From CAKVLS01 sp045651685 (lineage in GTDB: Bacteria; Bacillota; Clostridia; Christensenellales; UBA1242): a DNA stretch of 64,000 bases. Every line of letters starts with the position of its first letter. The first letter of the stretch is position 1. Location: the NCBI GenBank assembly GCA_045651685.1, contig JAZRSV010000020.1, positions 7,294 through 71,293 of the forward strand, written 5' to 3'. A program made the position numbers and the translations under genes. The notes below the pieces were generated by a model, which made no database searches, was not told where the DNA came from, and saw only the letters and a program-made list of their open reading frames with translations. This document shows positions 7,474 to 15,500 of this stretch, piece after piece.

Positions 7474-8337
7474 ATGAGAAAGTTTAAGCAAATTTATATA
7501 GAAATAACAAACATATGCAATCTTAATTGTTCGTTTTGTCCTAAAAATAATCGTCCAAAAAAATTTATGACTGTAAGAGAATTTGACACAATTACTGATC
7601 AAATATCTCCCCTAACTGACACTATTTGTTTACATCTTATGGGAGAACCATTGTTGCATCCAAATATAAAAGAGATATTTGAAATTTGCAACAAAAAAAA
7701 TCTTAATGTTTATTTGACAACTAATGGAACACTTATTAAGCAAAATTTGAACCTATTAAAAACTGGTTGTACAAAAAAAATATCTGTTAGTTTGCATAGT
7801 TTTGAAGCAAACAAAAGTTTAGGCCTTTTGAACAATTATTTAGAAGATGTGATTTTTTCTTGTAAAGAAATTGCTGAAAATAGCAAAACCTGCATTGAGT
7901 TTAGATTGTGGAATGAGGCCAGCGATAACAATGCAAAAAATACACTAAACAAAGATATTATAGAAAAAATAAACAAAACATTTAATACAAATTTAGCTAT
8001 CAAAAACACACAACAACACATTAGTCTAACCGACACTATTTATATAAGTTTTGCAGATGTTTTTGAGTGGCCAATTAACACCGAAAACAAAAAAAATAAT
8101 GCTAGAAAATTTTGCTACGGCTTAAGATCTCATTTTGGCATTTTGTGTGATGGTACCGTTGTTGCGTGCTGCCTAGACAGTGAAGGCAAACTTGCACTTG
8201 GCAATATTTTTGAAAGCAAAATAGCTGACATCTTAAATACACCACGAGCGCAAAATATTTATAAAGGTTTTACCGACAGGAACCCTACAGAAGACTTTTG
8301 CAAAAGCTGCACCTATGCCAATAAGTTTATTGGATAA
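7474..8337 (+). CDS. Radical SAM protein with SPASM-type C-terminus
   Basis: 287-residue radical S-adenosylmethionine enzyme. The cluster motif C-x3-C-x2-C is CNLNCSFC at about residues 14-21, followed by GEP (HLMGEPLLH), the SAM-contacting glycine motif. The C-terminal region has clustered cysteines (KFCYGLR, VVACCLD, DFCKSCTY) like a SPASM/twitch domain that holds auxiliary iron-sulfur clusters. Such proteins modify peptides, activate sulfatases or mature quinoproteins. No precursor peptide or substrate enzyme is adjacent, so the substrate is unknown. Predicted leaderless. It overlaps no neighbour and no clear terminator follows. Confidence 0.85.
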   Translation: MRKFKQIYIEITNICNLNCSFCPKNNRPKKFMTVREFDTITDQISPLTDTICLHLMGEPLLHPNIKEIFEICNKKNLNVYLTTNGTLIKQNLNLLKTGCTKKISVSLHSFEANKSLGLLNNYLEDVIFSCKEIAENSKTCIEFRLWNEASDNNAKNTLNKDIIEKINKTFNTNLAIKNTQQHISLTDTIYISFADVFEWPINTENKKNNARKFCYGLRSHFGILCDGTVVACCLDSEGKLALGNIFESKIADILNTPRAQNIYKGFTDRNPTEDFCKSCTYANKFIG

Positions 8338-8435
8338 ACAGCATTTGATAGTTTAATATTGCAATACCAACATTTATTTTTGTTAATTTCTTGACTTTAG
8401 CCAACTAAAACTTTAGAATAACTACGAGGATAATT

Positions 8436-9023
8436 ATGGATAAGCAAATAAAAAGAAAAAATGTATCTTTGAATCTATACAGCGATGATGTTTATTGCTA
8501 CTATGGTACAGATTCGGGAGCTATACTAAACACAGATATTTCTTCTACTATAGAAGAGCGTGCAAACAACCACAAGATAAAAGAAAAACTTTCTATTAAT
8601 TTTCAAACATACAAAGAGTCTCCTATTAACCAAGAAGAGTTTGTTAATGCGTATCACAATACATTTTCAAGCAAAATTAAAACAAAAAAACACGAGTTTA
8701 AGCGCTGCTTAATAACAGGCATCATTCTTTTGCTTGTTGGTTTGGCGATGCTATGCTTTGATGTATTTATTGAAAATAAAGTTTCTTATTTTTGGTTTGA
8801 GTTTTTTAATGTATTTTCTTGGGTATTTTGTTGGGGCGCTATAGAAGTATTAACTATACAATTAATACAAATACAAATGGAGATAAACAAAATCAAAAAG
8901 ATAACAGAAGCTGATATAACTTTTACTTCTACAAGTCTTCATCCAGCAGTAAAAGCTCGCAAAACTACTGCTAGCAAAACTACAAAGAAAGAAAAAACAG
9001 CTACCGAAAAAACTGAAAAGTAA
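8436..9023 (+). CDS. Two-helix membrane protein, paralogue of the gene at 43305
   Basis: 195 residues: a soluble N-terminal part of about 85 residues, two closely spaced transmembrane helices (CLITGIILLLVGLAMLCFD and FFNVFSWVFCWGAIEVLTI) and a basic, Lys/Thr-rich cytoplasmic tail. Function unknown. The order of parts, the phrase (S/G)WVFxW in the second helix and the preceding LSINFQTYKE / ICLDFYTEE strand match the 215-residue gene at 43305-43952, so they are probable paralogues. Shine-Dalgarno GAGGA. Single gene with its own terminator. Confidence 0.7.
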   Translation: MDKQIKRKNVSLNLYSDDVYCYYGTDSGAILNTDISSTIEERANNHKIKEKLSINFQTYKESPINQEEFVNAYHNTFSSKIKTKKHEFKRCLITGIILLLVGLAMLCFDVFIENKVSYFWFEFFNVFSWVFCWGAIEVLTIQLIQIQMEINKIKKITEADITFTSTSLHPAVKARKTTASKTTKKEKTATEKTEK

Positions 9024-9030
9024 AAAACAA

Positions 9031-9058
9031 AACTGGGTACAATTGCCCAGTTTTTTAT
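9031..9058 (+). terminator. Terminator
   Basis: Stem AACTGGG / CCCAGTT followed by TTTTAT, eight bases after the upstream stop codon. Confidence 0.8.
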
Positions 9059-9081
9059 ATTATTTATTTTAATAAACATAG

Positions 9082-9114
9082 TATATAATAAAACTCCTGA
9101 TATTGTCAGGAGTT
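9082..9114 (-). terminator. Terminator of the VanY-like gene
   Basis: Stem AACTCCTGA / TCAGGAGTT. On the minus strand it is followed by TTTATTATAT; a T-run also exists on the plus strand, so it may work both ways. Confidence 0.7.
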
Positions 9115-9119
9115 TTTGT

Positions 9120-9833
9120 TTATTGTATAACTGTTTGTTCTTGTTTGTTAGATTGCAAATTGTCTACTAATTGATTATTAGCTATACTTGTGTCTTGGTC
9201 TTGGGAGTCTTGTTTTTCTAACATTTCGACATATTCTTCTAAACATAAACCACTTTGATTGATTGCTTTTGCATTTTCTTGGCCTACATATCTGATGTGC
9301 CATCTTTCTGGTCTAACGCCTGTTTTGTCTTGCTTTTCGGCAGTGTAGCGTACTATAAAACCAAATTGCTCTAATTCTTGGTGCAATAAGGCATACATTT
9401 GCTTTTTTTGCTCGGCATCTGGTTGTTTTAGATAAGCTAATCTTTCTGGCAATGGCAATTTGTCAATAAGTGCTTGTACCATGGCAGAATGTGCAAACTC
9501 TGGATGCACATCAAGCGCCAAACCTGTATGATGTTCGCTTGTGCCAGGCTTTGCTACTGTTTTTTGAGTTTCTTCTTCGGAGTGAGTTTTTCTAAACTCG
9601 TCCATTACTTGTTGTTGAGTCTCTACACTACGACCAGCAGAAACCAAAAACAAAGCTATATTATATTTTTCTAACATGTGTTGTTTTAGTTGCATGTATG
9701 CTTGGTGAGTTTCGCGCTCTATATATGTCTTTCCATCGGTATCTCTTATTGTGTCAAAATCAAATTGTTTTAACATCTCCGGATCAAAGACATTATCTTT
9801 GTTGACAAGCCATAGGTATTTGTCTTTTGTCAT
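9120..9833 (-). CDS. VanY-type D-alanyl-D-alanine carboxypeptidase (M15B) without signal peptide
   Basis: 237-residue M15B metallopeptidase. It has the zinc motif SEHHTGLALDV (S-x-H-x-x-G-x-A-x-D, near residue 130) and the second motif PERWHIRYVG (E-x-W-H-x-R, near residue 195), which together hold the three zinc ligands and the catalytic Glu. The family trims D-Ala from peptidoglycan precursors. The oddity is the N-terminus, MTKDKYLWLVNKDN, which is polar with no signal peptide or membrane helix; the tail is rich in Gln, Asp and Asn. It may therefore act in the cytoplasm or be exported by another route. GGAGAT Shine-Dalgarno. Single gene. Confidence 0.88.
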   Translation of the reverse strand: MTKDKYLWLVNKDNVFDPEMLKQFDFDTIRDTDGKTYIERETHQAYMQLKQHMLEKYNIALFLVSAGRSVETQQQVMDEFRKTHSEEETQKTVAKPGTSEHHTGLALDVHPEFAHSAMVQALIDKLPLPERLAYLKQPDAEQKKQMYALLHQELEQFGFIVRYTAEKQDKTGVRPERWHIRYVGQENAKAINQSGLCLEEYVEMLEKQDSQDQDTSIANNQLVDNLQSNKQEQTVIQ

Positions 9834-9897
9834 ATGTATATCTCCTATTATTTATTTTATCATACTTTGAGCAAAAATAAAAGTTCTAATTTTTTAA

Positions 9898-9911
9898 TGC
9901 CCTATAGGGCA
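9898..9911. promoter_or_regulatory. 14-bp palindrome between divergent genes
   Basis: TGCCCTATAGGGCA is a perfect dyad in the divergent VanY/tdk interval. It could be an operator or a weak hairpin. No transcript is expected to end here, so I do not call it a terminator. Confidence 0.35.
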
Positions 9912-10001
9912 ATTTTTATTCTAGACAAAATGCAAAACATGGCCTTTTATATTTGTCTTTTTTTATAATATTATTTACAATAAACATAGGAGAAAAAAGA
10001 C

Positions 10002-10583
10002 ATGTCAAAGTTGTATTTTAAGTATGGCGCTATGGGTAGCTCAAAAACTGCACAAGCTCTTATGACAAGATTTAATTATCTACAAAAAGGTTATGAAGTT
10101 TTGCTAATAAAACCAGTTATAGACAATAGAGATGTTGTTGATGGTGAGATTGTTGTAAAAAGTAGAATTGGCATATATGCAAAATGCAAAGTTTTTGACA
10201 AAAACACTAACTTGTATGACTTTATTGCAGAGCATAACTTTTTGACTGGTAAAAAAGTTGTTATTGTTGATGAAGTACAATTTTGCACAGAACAACAAAT
10301 CGACCAACTACATGATGTGTCTACACAAGTACCAGTTTTGTGTTATGGCCTACTTACCAACTTTAAGACAAAATTGTTTGAAGGTTCAAAACGCCTTGTA
10401 GAAGTAGCAGAATCTATAAGCGAGATAAAGTCGGTATGTCACTGTGGTAGAAAAGCTACCATTAATGGCAGATTTGTAGATAACAAACTTGTATCTGATG
10501 GCGCAGAAATCTCTATTGGCGCAGAAGAGTCTTATATGAGTATGTGCTACACTTGTTATAAAGCATTAAAAGATAAAAATTAA
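10002..10583 (+). CDS. tdk: Thymidine kinase
   Basis: Cytosolic thymidine kinase (193 residues, usual length for the type II TK family), which phosphorylates thymidine to dTMP for salvage. The P-loop is GAMGSSKT at residues 8-15. The Walker B-like lasso strand is VVIVDEVQF near residues 86-94 with the catalytic Glu. The C-terminal zinc knuckle is C-H-C-G ... C-Y-T-C. The nucleoside-binding GAEESYMSMC region is present. AGGAGA Shine-Dalgarno; single gene; terminator follows. Nothing unusual. Confidence 0.97.
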   Translation: MSKLYFKYGAMGSSKTAQALMTRFNYLQKGYEVLLIKPVIDNRDVVDGEIVVKSRIGIYAKCKVFDKNTNLYDFIAEHNFLTGKKVVIVDEVQFCTEQQIDQLHDVSTQVPVLCYGLLTNFKTKLFEGSKRLVEVAESISEIKSVCHCGRKATINGRFVDNKLVSDGAEISIGAEESYMSMCYTCYKALKDKN

Positions 10584-10603
10584 CACAAAACAATATTGAT
10601 AAA

Positions 10604-10640
10604 ATAAAAAGAATCCAAATAAAATTTGGATTCTTTTTTG
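10604..10640. terminator. Bidirectional terminator between tdk and the lipoprotein gene
   Basis: Stem AGAATCCAAAT / ATTTGGATTCT with T-runs on both sides. It serves tdk on the plus strand and the convergent lipoprotein gene on the minus strand. Confidence 0.85.
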
Positions 10641-10654
10641 TTTGTTATGCTCAA

Positions 10655-11920
10655 TTATTTTGTAATTGTGATAGCAGAACCTACTGCTGAAGTATAAGTT
10701 GCATCTGCCAAAGCAACATTGTCTACAGTATTGACACTTACTGTGATACTAGAAACTGCATCGATGTTGTTTTCTGTTTTTACAAGTTGACCATCACCAT
10801 TAGTTGCATTAGTAAATGTGTTATTGCTAATAGTGACAGTTGCATTGTCTAAAATATAAAATCTAATAGCTCTGTTAGAAACATCTCTAATAACATTGCC
10901 GTCGATTAATACAACACCTCTTGTTTGACCACCTTGCAAGTTGATTGCGTTGTGAATAGTGTTTTTGATAGTGTTGTTTGTAATTGTCACATTGTTTGCA
11001 CTGTCACAGATAATACCTTGGAAATGACCATCAATAACGCAGTTATTAATTGTTATGTTCTTTTTGTTATCAGCAGCATAATCGATTTGTCCATCATTTC
11101 TAAAAGAAATACCAGCAAAACCGGTTGAGCCACCATTAAATGACCATGGAGTGTCTGTGATAAATGTGCAACTTTCTACAGTTATATCTTCGACTTGATC
11201 TGTATAGGTACTACCAACCAAAATTCTACCATACTCGCCAGCAAAATCCATATTTACAAATTTAACATTTTTCATATTAATATGATCTGCATAAGCAGTA
11301 TCTTCTACACCAACTGTAGATGTAAGTGGTACAACATTAGCAACTGGGATATTTCTGATAATATCAAAGTCATTAAGAATAGTGTCTGATAAGCCAGTTT
11401 CTAAATCGTCAAGATAGTTATATTGGATATAGTCTTTTGATTGAATTGAAAATAGACCTCTAAAATTAGCGCCGTCTACACCAGCAAAAGTGACATTAGT
11501 AAGATCTCTTACATAGTGGTAAGAACCAGTATTTGTAAGAGCGCCAACTTCTACTTCGGTAGCTCTGTCTAGTCTATCTGATGTATTGTATGCATAGATA
11601 GCTGATAGTGTTGCTCTAGTTGGTCTAACTTTTAATGCGCCATAGTCACCAGCGCTAAATACAACTGTTTTGCCGTTGATATCGCTATCAAGAGCTGCTT
11701 GTGCATTAGTTGGGGTCACTATAACTGCATCTTTAATCTCTTCTTTTGCAGTGTCGCCACATGAACATTTTGTTGTGTAATAAGCAGTGCCTTTTTCGAT
11801 AACTACTTCGTTAGTATTAACATGAGCATGGGTGTGTTTTTCGTTACAACCAGTCAATGCAAATACACCAGGTATTAGCAAAAATGCCGCCAACACAAAT
11901 GATAAAAACTTCTTTTTCAT
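10655..11920 (-). CDS. Lipoprotein with right-handed beta-helix repeats
   Basis: 421-residue exported lipoprotein. The signal peptide of MKKKFLSFVLAAFLLIPGVF type ends in the lipobox LTGC (Cys at about 25). A His/Cys-bearing segment (KHTHAH, CSCGD) follows. Residues about 150-400 show parallel beta-helix (PbH1) periodicity: repeated V-x-N-x-x-I/F turns such as ITINNCVIDG, VTITNNTIKN and VTISNNTFTN. Such folds bind or cut polysaccharide or act as adhesins; no catalytic residues can be assigned. It shares this architecture, and a Cys-pair segment before the helix, with the gene at 26609-28171. AGGAGGA Shine-Dalgarno. Confidence 0.8.
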   Translation of the reverse strand: MKKKFLSFVLAAFLLIPGVFALTGCNEKHTHAHVNTNEVVIEKGTAYYTTKCSCGDTAKEEIKDAVIVTPTNAQAALDSDINGKTVVFSAGDYGALKVRPTRATLSAIYAYNTSDRLDRATEVEVGALTNTGSYHYVRDLTNVTFAGVDGANFRGLFSIQSKDYIQYNYLDDLETGLSDTILNDFDIIRNIPVANVVPLTSTVGVEDTAYADHINMKNVKFVNMDFAGEYGRILVGSTYTDQVEDITVESCTFITDTPWSFNGGSTGFAGISFRNDGQIDYAADNKKNITINNCVIDGHFQGIICDSANNVTITNNTIKNTIHNAINLQGGQTRGVVLIDGNVIRDVSNRAIRFYILDNATVTISNNTFTNATNGDGQLVKTENNIDAVSSITVSVNTVDNVALADATYTSAVGSAITITK

Positions 11921-12044
11921 ATTTGTCCTCCTAAATATATTTATTAATATCTTATCACTATAGATAGTATAATATTTTTTATTTTATTGTGTCAACAAAA
12001 TACACTTTTATGTGTTTTATTTTACAATTTACAAACTACTATTA

Positions 12045-12380
12045 TTATCTTGCTAAACTAAAGTCTTCTGGCGAAGTGGTATCGTCTTTGCCATTGTAGA
12101 TATCTATAAAAATATCATACACATGATAAAAATTTTTGCTTTTGTCAATACATACAAATATTGCATATTGATCTATCATGTGCCCAGAGTTTTGGTCATA
12201 ATGACTACCAACCCGTGTGTATTTCTGTAAGTTGCCGTGTTGATGACGCAGGTCGGTTAGATAATTATGCAAGCCAATCACATTAAAAACTTTTATTGGA
12301 TTTTCTTTGCAATAACCATATCCGTCTTTTTTTATTTTTTCAAACTTGGGCAAATTAAAAATTATTTGATCTATTGTCAT
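12045..12380 (-). CDS. Hypothetical small protein
   Basis: 111-residue soluble protein with no motif I recognise. It is rich in Tyr, His and Asp (TRVGSHYDQNSGHMIDQYAIFV). An upstream in-frame TTG at 12395 would include the Shine-Dalgarno GGAGGG itself, so the ATG at 12380 is the start. It is a single gene with no obvious terminator. Clean start signals and convincing amino-acid use suggest that it is real. Confidence 0.6.
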   Translation of the reverse strand: MTIDQIIFNLPKFEKIKKDGYGYCKENPIKVFNVIGLHNYLTDLRHQHGNLQKYTRVGSHYDQNSGHMIDQYAIFVCIDKSKNFYHVYDIFIDIYNGKDDTTSPEDFSLAR

Positions 12381-12545
12381 AAATATACCCTCCAATATAA
12401 TTATAACAAATATCTTGTACCATAATTAGACCAAGCAAAAAAATATTTGTATAAGCAATTTTTTTGTGTTGATTGTTTGTTTTTTTTACCTTATATTGTT
12501 ATACTATAGGCGTTCAAAAATTATATACAGACAAAGGTGTTTTTT

Positions 12546-13253
12546 ATGAATTTTGTTTATTTTTTGATATTTAGTGTAGTTATATTTTTGCTATCACTTA
12601 TCAGCTACGAAAAGTTTAGAACAACCACCCTTTATGCTTTAGCTATAGGCGGTGCTGTAAATGCAAACTTTTTTCATGCGGGCAATTATCCTATCAACTG
12701 CTTTGGTTTGCCATTTGGTATAGATAGCATAATTTATTCTGTATTTGCTTTTTGTGTAGTTGTTATGTTTTTGAAAGCTAACAAAAAAGAAGCTTACATA
12801 TTGATGTTTTCTAGCGTTATTGCTATTATGTTTTCGGCTTGCATGCAACTTGTTGCAGATTTGTTTACAAAGGGATCTTCTCTTGCTATATGGCAAACTT
12901 TCTTTTGCTTTTGTGTTAGTTCTGCAGCGACTGTTATTGCAGTATGTGAGATGCTAGAGATATTGCAAAAGTTAAAAGAAAAAGGACTAAACCAATATCT
13001 TTTGATGGTTATTGGTATGGCTATTGTATTGTTTATCAATAGTATTATTTATTATCCTATCATTGTATTGATTAGTGGCACTCCTGCCAACCTATGGCAA
13101 CAACTACTGACATCTGTTATTGGCAAAGCAATTGGCATTGTATGTGCGATAGGTTCTTTGTACTTAATGAGCAAACTAGATATAGCAATACAAAAAAGAA
13201 AAGACAAAAAAGAATTAAGCAAGGTAGCTAAAAATAACGAAACCGAAAATTAG
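12546..13253 (+). CDS. Integral membrane protein, possibly VUT/YhhQ-like transporter
   Basis: 235-residue protein with about six transmembrane helices and a short basic tail (QKRKDKKEL). The segment GNYPINCFGLPFGIDSIIYSVFAF and the six-helix layout recall the VUT (YhhQ, COG1738) vitamin and queuosine-precursor uptake family, but I cannot confirm a diagnostic motif. The open frame starts at a GTG at 12537 that overlaps the Shine-Dalgarno AAAGGTG; the ATG at 12546 is preferred. An extended -10 (TGTTATACT) lies at 12497-12505. No queuosine genes are nearby. Confidence 0.55.
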   Translation: MNFVYFLIFSVVIFLLSLISYEKFRTTTLYALAIGGAVNANFFHAGNYPINCFGLPFGIDSIIYSVFAFCVVVMFLKANKKEAYILMFSSVIAIMFSACMQLVADLFTKGSSLAIWQTFFCFCVSSAATVIAVCEMLEILQKLKEKGLNQYLLMVIGMAIVLFINSIIYYPIIVLISGTPANLWQQLLTSVIGKAIGIVCAIGSLYLMSKLDIAIQKRKDKKELSKVAKNNETEN

Positions 13254-13261
13254 ATAATAAA

Positions 13262-13300
13262 AAAGCGAAGAGATATATTTTTTCTCTTCGCTTTTATTTT
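13262..13300. terminator. Bidirectional terminator
   Basis: Stem AAAGCGAAGAG / CTCTTCGCTTT shared by two convergent genes. Confidence 0.85.
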
Positions 13301-13999
13301 TTATTGAACTGGGGTTTGGTTAGGATCTTGCGTAAGCATATTGTCCATTTTGTCTAGCAACTTAAGAGAGTTTTGGGTCATCTCTGGATTTTGAGCTAGA
13401 TTGTCTGCTCTACCAACCATAATAAGTTGACTAAGCAATTCTTTGCCACTACCCACACCGACATTATCATAACTGTCTACCAACTCTTGGACAAGTGGAT
13501 ATGATAGTGCCTTGTGATGTTTGTTATTGTCTGGGTCTAGAGTTATAAACATAAATATATCATGCTCATGTACTAGATGTTTGATTTTGGTTTGTTCGTC
13601 TGCGTCAAAACCAAATTGACCAAGCACTCTATCGGCAATTTTTACACTTGCTTTGTTGTGGTTAAAAAAGCTGTCTATCTCTCTGCCATAAAGCTTTGAG
13701 TAGCGTCTTAAGTGAGTTTCTGGTTTGCCAATGTCATGCAAAAACATGGTATAAGCAAGTTGTCTGCGGGTTGCATCATCAAGATCTTTTGTTTGGCTAT
13801 TAATACTCTCAACAGAGTGCAAAATATGATCTAAACAACCATAGACATGCCAAGGGTTGTCTTGCTTAAGTTGTTTGGCATCTTCTATCTCTGGCAATAT
13901 ACCAACTAGCCAGCTCTTAAACTCTGGGTCTTGATATTGTTTGTAAAAGTCTTGTGTTGCATTGTCGCTTAATAAAACTTTGTCTAATGTTTTTAACAT
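13301..13999 (-). CDS. HD-domain phosphohydrolase
   Basis: 232-residue protein with one HD domain. The first His is in DHILHSVE, the His-Asp doublet is in FLHDIGKP (near residue 90), later His residues are in NHNKASVKIAD and HLVHEHD, and the final Asp is in VGRADN. This is the layout of metal-dependent HD phosphohydrolases related to the HD part of tRNA nucleotidyltransferases, so it should hydrolyse a nucleotide or cyclic phosphate, substrate unknown. No nucleotidyltransferase head is present. GGGAGA Shine-Dalgarno, single gene. Confidence 0.82.
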   Translation of the reverse strand: MLKTLDKVLLSDNATQDFYKQYQDPEFKSWLVGILPEIEDAKQLKQDNPWHVYGCLDHILHSVESINSQTKDLDDATRRQLAYTMFLHDIGKPETHLRRYSKLYGREIDSFFNHNKASVKIADRVLGQFGFDADEQTKIKHLVHEHDIFMFITLDPDNNKHHKALSYPLVQELVDSYDNVGVGSGKELLSQLIMVGRADNLAQNPEMTQNSLKLLDKMDNMLTQDPNQTPVQ

Positions 14000-14099
14000 A
14001 ATATTCTCCCTATATATACATTATAACATATATCTAACAAAAAATCACTACTTGTTTTAGACAATGTGCCAGAAGCAAAAATTTTTGAATGCTTTGTTG

Positions 14100-14128
14100 T
14101 TGACAAACTTTACAAAGTATCGTATGAT
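14100..14128 (+). promoter_or_regulatory. Promoter directly abutting a hairpin RNA
   Basis: TTGACA (14100-14105), 17-bp spacer, TATGAT (14123-14128). The predicted start at about 14135 is the first base of the hairpin stem that follows. Confidence 0.55.
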
Positions 14129-14134
14129 AATACC

Positions 14135-14180
14135 ATACAGGATACAGAACGATTTATCGGCATCCTGTATATTTTTTTTA
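14135..14180 (+). ncRNA. Predicted 45-nt hairpin RNA with intrinsic terminator
   Basis: A nine-base stem ATACAGGAT / ATCCTGTAT (14135-14143 with 14162-14170) encloses a second small stem (CGAT/ATCG) and is followed by a T8 run. With the promoter at 14100-14128, the whole transcript would be little more than this hairpin. No ORF fits. It lies in the 14000-14331 gap between two minus-strand genes and could be a small RNA or a transcriptional insulator. The rest of that gap holds only the hairpin at 14256-14288. Confidence 0.45.
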
Positions 14181-14255
14181 TTTAAATGGAGTTTTTGCCT
14201 AAAAATATGTAGAAGATTATAAAGATAAATTAAACAAAAGCTATTCTTAAAAAAG

Positions 14256-14288
14256 ATAAAACCAAGCAAATTTTTGCTTGGTTTTTAC
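14256..14288 (-). terminator. Terminator downstream of the MutT-like gene
   Basis: Stem AAACCAAGCAAA / TTTGCTTGGTTT with T-runs on both strands, about 45 bases after the stop codon at 14332. Confidence 0.7.
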
Positions 14289-14331
14289 TTTTCGCTAGTT
14301 TCAATTTGGCTAGGTCCTTCTTTTACTTTTA

Positions 14332-14736
14332 TTATTTTGCGTATTTATCTACTACCAATTGTGCTACAGGCACATCTGCTGCTGCCCATTCTAAACTCAT
14401 CATCTCTGCAGGAGTTAGCCACTTGATACCTTTGTGTACATTCATCTTCATCTCTTTAGAGATAAGTGTGCACTCGTACACTGCCATTGATAGGTGAAAA
14501 TCTGGATAGTCATGCTCTACTTGATAAAAGAAGTTGTTAATTTCTACATCTATTTCTAATTCTTCGTGTAGTTCTCTTGTCAAAGTTTGCTCTCTTGTTT
14601 CGCCTTCTTCTACTTTGCCACCAGGAAACTCCCACTTAAAAGATACATAATCATATTTGCCTTGATCTCTTAATGTGCAAAGAATTTTGCCTTCTTCATT
14701 TTTTATAACACCTGCTACTGTTGTAATTGTTTTCAT
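14332..14736 (-). CDS. MutT-like Nudix hydrolase
   Basis: 134-residue Nudix enzyme of 8-oxo-dGTP diphosphatase (MutT) size and layout. It begins with the typical VAGVIKNEEGKIL strand. The Nudix box GGKVEEGE...TRELHEELEI (residues about 39-61) carries the G-x5-E-x7-R-E-x2-E-E pattern and all metal-binding Glu. The C-terminal KWLTPAEM segment is also MutT-like. Expected role is cleaning oxidised nucleotides in the cytoplasm. AAGGAGA Shine-Dalgarno. One of three Nudix genes in the window. Confidence 0.88.
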   Translation of the reverse strand: MKTITTVAGVIKNEEGKILCTLRDQGKYDYVSFKWEFPGGKVEEGETREQTLTRELHEELEIDVEINNFFYQVEHDYPDFHLSMAVYECTLISKEMKMNVHKGIKWLTPAEMMSLEWAAADVPVAQLVVDKYAK

Positions 14737-14795
14737 TGTTTTTCTCCTTGTTTGTTTTACATTATTAATATATCACACTTTTTTTAGTTTGTAAA

Positions 14796-14825
14796 TAGTT
14801 TTTTCTAGTTTTTTCTAGTTTTTTC
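14796..14825. repeat. Three tandem 10-bp T-tract repeats
   Basis: Three perfect copies of TAGTTTTTTC at 14796, 14806 and 14816, with looser copies further right. T6 tracts in phase with the helical repeat are the signature of intrinsically bent DNA or UP-like elements. They sit between divergent genes, about 50 bp upstream of the -10 box at 14877. Confidence 0.6.
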
Positions 14826-14873
14826 AAAATATTTTTAGTTTTATTTAGTTTTTGTTGCTTTTATTGTAAGATA

Positions 14874-14882
14874 TGGTATAAT
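14874..14882 (+). promoter_or_regulatory. Extended -10 of a leaderless transcript
   Basis: TGGTATAAT, ending exactly six bases before the ATG at 14889. No Shine-Dalgarno. Confidence 0.65.
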
Positions 14883-14888
14883 AAAAGT

Positions 14889-15329
14889 ATGAATTACGAA
14901 GAAGAAATAATTAACCTAAAAAAACGAATAGACGAGTTGGAGAGAGCACTTGCTATAAAATCTCAACCAAAAACCGAACCAACAAACACCAACAGAGACA
15001 AAACAAAATACATGTTTGAAGGCAAGGTTTATCCAAAAAATAGACTTGTGCTTGCTATTATCAAAAGATATGCCTGCGAGCACAACCCTACCTTTGACGA
15101 GCTTGCCAATGTTTTTGACAAGTCTTTGCAAGGATCTTTGGGTGTGGTAGAGCTATATGACAACGCTGCAAAAGTTAGCGATGCTGCAAAAAGATATTTT
15201 ATGCAAGATGCCGATGTACTAACTCTAGATGGACACAAAGTTGTTGTGTGTACCCAATGGGGCATCTTTAATATTGTAAAGTTTGTTAAGCGTGCGCAAT
15301 CTTTGGGTTTTGATATAGAAACTATTTAA
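14889..15329 (+). CDS. Unknown protein with N-terminal coiled coil
   Basis: 146 residues. The first 25 form a charged coiled coil (YEEEIINLKKRIDELERAL), followed by a short linker and a compact C-terminal domain of about 100 residues (VYPKNRLVLAIIKRY ... VVVCTQWGIFNIVKFV). That domain looks like accessory modules found beside nucleases and AAA proteins, but I cannot name it. Predicted leaderless behind bent DNA. It does not overlap its neighbours, and the promoter of the next gene starts 12 bases after its stop. Confidence 0.6.
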   Translation: MNYEEEIINLKKRIDELERALAIKSQPKTEPTNTNRDKTKYMFEGKVYPKNRLVLAIIKRYACEHNPTFDELANVFDKSLQGSLGVVELYDNAAKVSDAAKRYFMQDADVLTLDGHKVVVCTQWGIFNIVKFVKRAQSLGFDIETI

Positions 15330-15341
15330 CAAAAAAGACTG

Positions 15342-15369
15342 TTGACAAACTACTACTTTATGATATAAT
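15342..15369 (+). promoter_or_regulatory. Promoter of the DUF84 gene leader
   Basis: TTGACA (15342-15347), 16-bp spacer, extended -10 TGATATAAT (hexamer 15364-15369). Predicted start near 15376. Confidence 0.75.
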
Positions 15370-15375
15370 CATAGT

Positions 15376-15500
15376 GCGTAATCCCTATACCATTCCGGAT
15401 TGATAAACGCGTGGGATCTTCTATAACTTTTTAGAACTTCTTATGAATGGGCAAAAACAACTTATGCTGTTTTTTGTTTATTCGTAAGAAGTTTTTTTAA
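15376..15500 (+). ncRNA. Structured leader RNA with attenuator-type terminator
   Basis: About 125 nt between promoter and coding sequence. The 5' half can fold as GCGT+AATCC paired with GGATT+ACGC with a five-base bulge, then a TTCTA/TAGAA hairpin. The 3' half is a long terminator: 14 bp between 15435-15448 and 15480-15493 (one G-U), with an inner CAAAAACA/TGTTTTTTG stem, then T7. The gene's Shine-Dalgarno follows at about 15515. Aptamer plus terminator before a Shine-Dalgarno is riboswitch-like. I matched it to no known class (not purine, T-box, preQ1, ZTP, fluoride or c-di-GMP by eye). A stand-alone small RNA is the alternative. Confidence 0.5.

Noticed and set aside
9898..9911. TGCCC-TATA-GGGCA hairpin as a terminator
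   Set aside because: It lies between divergent genes, where no transcript should end; left as an unexplained dyad.
14057..14269. 70-codon minus-strand open frame between the HD and MutT genes
   Set aside because: No Shine-Dalgarno, Phe/Ile/Lys-rich, and it overlaps a promoter-hairpin unit on the other strand.
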